In this document: piece after piece, positions 14,035-15,656 of the stretch
Numbering within the stretch: position 1 is the first letter of the stretch
Layout: each line of letters begins with the position of its first letter
Source of the DNA: CAZWZG01 sp964638245
GTDB lineage: Bacteria; Pseudomonadota; Alphaproteobacteria; Rhodobacterales; Rhodobacteraceae
NCBI GenBank assembly: GCA_964638245.1
Contig: CAZWZG010000068.1
Coordinates: 1-15,656 of the forward strand
Reading direction: 5' to 3'
DNA length: 15,656 nucleotides
The notes under the pieces: model-generated
Seen by the model: the letters and a program-made list of their open reading frames with translations, nothing else
Database searches by the model: none
Told to the model about the DNA's origin: nothing
Program-made: the position numbers and the translations under genes

Positions 14035-15656
14035 ATGACCGTTCTCGATCCTCCCGCCAGAAAGCTGTCGGCCCTGATCCCGCTTTTCACGGCCACGATC
14101 TTCTTGTCGGCGGCCCTGCTTTTCTTCGTCCAACCGCTGTTTGCCCGCATCGTATTGCCCGAAATCGGAGGGGCGCCCGCGGTTTGGACCACAGCGATGC
14201 TGTTCTTCCAGTCGGTCCTTCTGGGCGGATACGTCTACGCCCATCTGAGCACGAAGTACCTGCCAATGCGCGCCCAACTTGGCCTTCATCTGATCATCTG
14301 GGTCGTTGCTCTGTTCTTCTTGCCCCTCGGCATCCCGGAAGGTTGGACGCTCGACCTCAGTGCGCCAGTCGCCGGACAAACCCTTCTTTTGTTTGCCGCA
14401 GGTGTCGGCGTGCCCTTTGCGCTTTTGTCCGCAAATGCGCCGCTCATCCAGTCGTGGTACGCCGCCACAGACGGCCCATCTGCAGACGATCCTTATTTCC
14501 TTTACGGCGCCTCCAACCTCGGCTCCTTCGTTGCGCTCCTTGCGTTTCCGCTACTGGCCGAGCCGTTTTTTGGAGCCTCCAGCATCGGGTTCGCCTTTGC
14601 AGCGGGCTTTGTCCTGTTGGGTGCAGGGCTTCTGACCACAGGGCTGAGCGCCAAGGCCAAGCCGCGGTCCGAAACGACAAAAGCCCAATCCAAGGCCATC
14701 CACGAAACATCATTCCTGTTCTGGGCCGCCCTCGCCTTTGTACCGTCGTCTTTGATGCTTGCTGTCACGACGAAGATTTCAACGGATATCGGTGCGCTCC
14801 CGGTCATCTGGGTCCTGCCCCTTGCCCTGTTCCTGCTGACCTTCACGCTCACGTTCACGCGCACGCCAATCCTGCCTGAACGCATTCTGAAACTGGCCGC
14901 CATCGCAGGCGCCGCCTTGAGCTTTGCCGTCTTCATCGGCCTGTTCGGCAACCATCTAAGCCTACTCACAGCGCTTCTGCTTGTCGTAGCCTTCTTCGTC
15001 GTCGCGCTTTGGTGCCATGCCCGTCTCTACGCACTCCGCCCGGGAGCTGCACATCTAACGACGTTCTACATCACGATGTCCGTGGGCGGCGCATTGGGCG
15101 GCCTGTTCAACGCCATCCTCGCCCCAAGCCTGTTCCCCGACCTATTCGAAGGCCCGGTGACGCTAATTGCCCTAGCCATCCTGTTCATTGCTACCGCGGG
15201 CGGACATCAACGACAGATCGCCCTGCGCGGCGCATTGGTCAGCGTCGTCGGCATTTCAGCGATCGTGGCCTTGACCCCGTCGGACCAAATCTTCCGCGAT
15301 CGGTCATTCTTTGGGACCCACAAGGTGATCGAACAGAACGGACTGCGCCTTTACACGAACGGCACGACCGTCCACGGCGCCGAACGCATCGTCGGCACGA
15401 CCGGGCGTCCAGAACCGCTTGCCTACTATCACCGCAACGGCCCCATGGGTCAGACCCTGGCCAATGCCAGCGCAGACGCTCGCATCGGGATCGTTGGACA
15501 AGGCGTCGGGTCACTGGCGTGTTATGCCAAACCCGGGCAGGACTGGACGTTCTATGAAATCGACCCGATGGTCGACCACGTGGCGCGCAACAGCGGTCAT
15601 TTCGCCTTTATGGAGACCTGCGCGGGCGACGCTCCGACCCTTCTCGGGGACGCGCG
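14035..15656 (+). CDS. Fused membrane transporter-like/spermidine synthase-like protein (partial, C-terminus beyond window)
   Basis: An open frame of 540 codons runs off the right edge. Residues about 10-418 are a polytopic membrane region with ten or more spans. It opens with LSALIPLFTATIFLSAALLF and VQPLFARIVLPEIGGAPAVW, the typical start of proteins named fused MFS/spermidine synthase. A soluble domain follows from about 423 (FFGTHKVIEQNGLRLYTNGT). It contains AYYHRNGPMGQ, a nucleotide-type glycine loop IVGQGVGSLACY (486-497) and the acidic YEIDPMV (507-513), matching the aminopropyltransferase/methyltransferase fold. The usual GGGDG of SpeE reads GQGVG, so classical spermidine synthase activity is doubtful. 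The ATG is the only start, since an in-frame TAA lies at 14020-14022. Its ribosome-binding site is weak. Confidence 0.88.
   Translation, partial: MTVLDPPARKLSALIPLFTATIFLSAALLFFVQPLFARIVLPEIGGAPAVWTTAMLFFQSVLLGGYVYAHLSTKYLPMRAQLGLHLIIWVVALFFLPLGIPEGWTLDLSAPVAGQTLLLFAAGVGVPFALLSANAPLIQSWYAATDGPSADDPYFLYGASNLGSFVALLAFPLLAEPFFGASSIGFAFAAGFVLLGAGLLTTGLSAKAKPRSETTKAQSKAIHETSFLFWAALAFVPSSLMLAVTTKISTDIGALPVIWVLPLALFLLTFTLTFTRTPILPERILKLAAIAGAALSFAVFIGLFGNHLSLLTALLLVVAFFVVALWCHARLYALRPGAAHLTTFYITMSVGGALGGLFNAILAPSLFPDLFEGPVTLIALAILFIATAGGHQRQIALRGALVSVVGISAIVALTPSDQIFRDRSFFGTHKVIEQNGLRLYTNGTTVHGAERIVGTTGRPEPLAYYHRNGPMGQTLANASADARIGIVGQGVGSLACYAKPGQDWTFYEIDPMVDHVARNSGHFAFMETCAGDAPTLLGDA

Noticed and set aside
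1..15656. CRISPR arrays, insertion sequences or phage genes
   Set aside because: No regularly spaced repeats of suitable length, no transposase-like frame and no terminal inverted repeats with target duplications were seen.

Overview
The window looks like ordinary chromosome from an alphaproteobacterium of the Rhodobacterales (Rhodobacter/Roseobacter group). The evidence is high GC with strong G/C preference at third codon positions, a C4-pathway 5-aminolevulinate synthase (HemA) of the exact length and residue numbering known from Rhodobacter, and MoxR/DUF58/SpoIIM/RDD and pirin genes of the same style. No transposase, integrase, phage gene or CRISPR array is visible. There is no gene-free stretch longer than 300 bases.

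Left part (1-2773). A RodZ-like membrane protein with an N-terminal helix-turn-helix runs off the left edge on the minus strand. Upstream of it are a perfect DnaA box and then hemA, which starts at TTG. An FnrL-like box lies about 75 bases upstream of hemA and overlaps the stop codon of a small secreted protein with two DUF4189-like units. On the plus strand, behind a leader with inverted repeats, is a stand-alone M20 metallopeptidase (2774-4153).

Centre (4154-10656). A tightly overlapping plus-strand operon encodes DUF4129, DUF4350, a MoxR AAA+ ATPase, DUF58, a SpoIIM-family membrane protein and an RDD-family membrane protein. Four of the junctions overlap by 4 to 11 bases. The one apparent gap, MoxR to DUF58, is filled by a 42-codon ORF that overlaps both neighbours if it starts at CTG. 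The operon probably makes a membrane-bound MoxR/von Willebrand-like assembly; its substrate is unknown. A palindrome sits just before the first gene.

Right part (10657-15656). A polytopic membrane protein is followed by a terminator-like hairpin, a triple 11-base repeat and tRNA-Asp(GTC) on the minus strand. An EamA-family transporter and a pirin follow, both on the minus strand, with two tandem hairpins between them. A divergently transcribed fusion of a membrane transporter-like domain with a spermidine synthase-like domain runs off the right edge.
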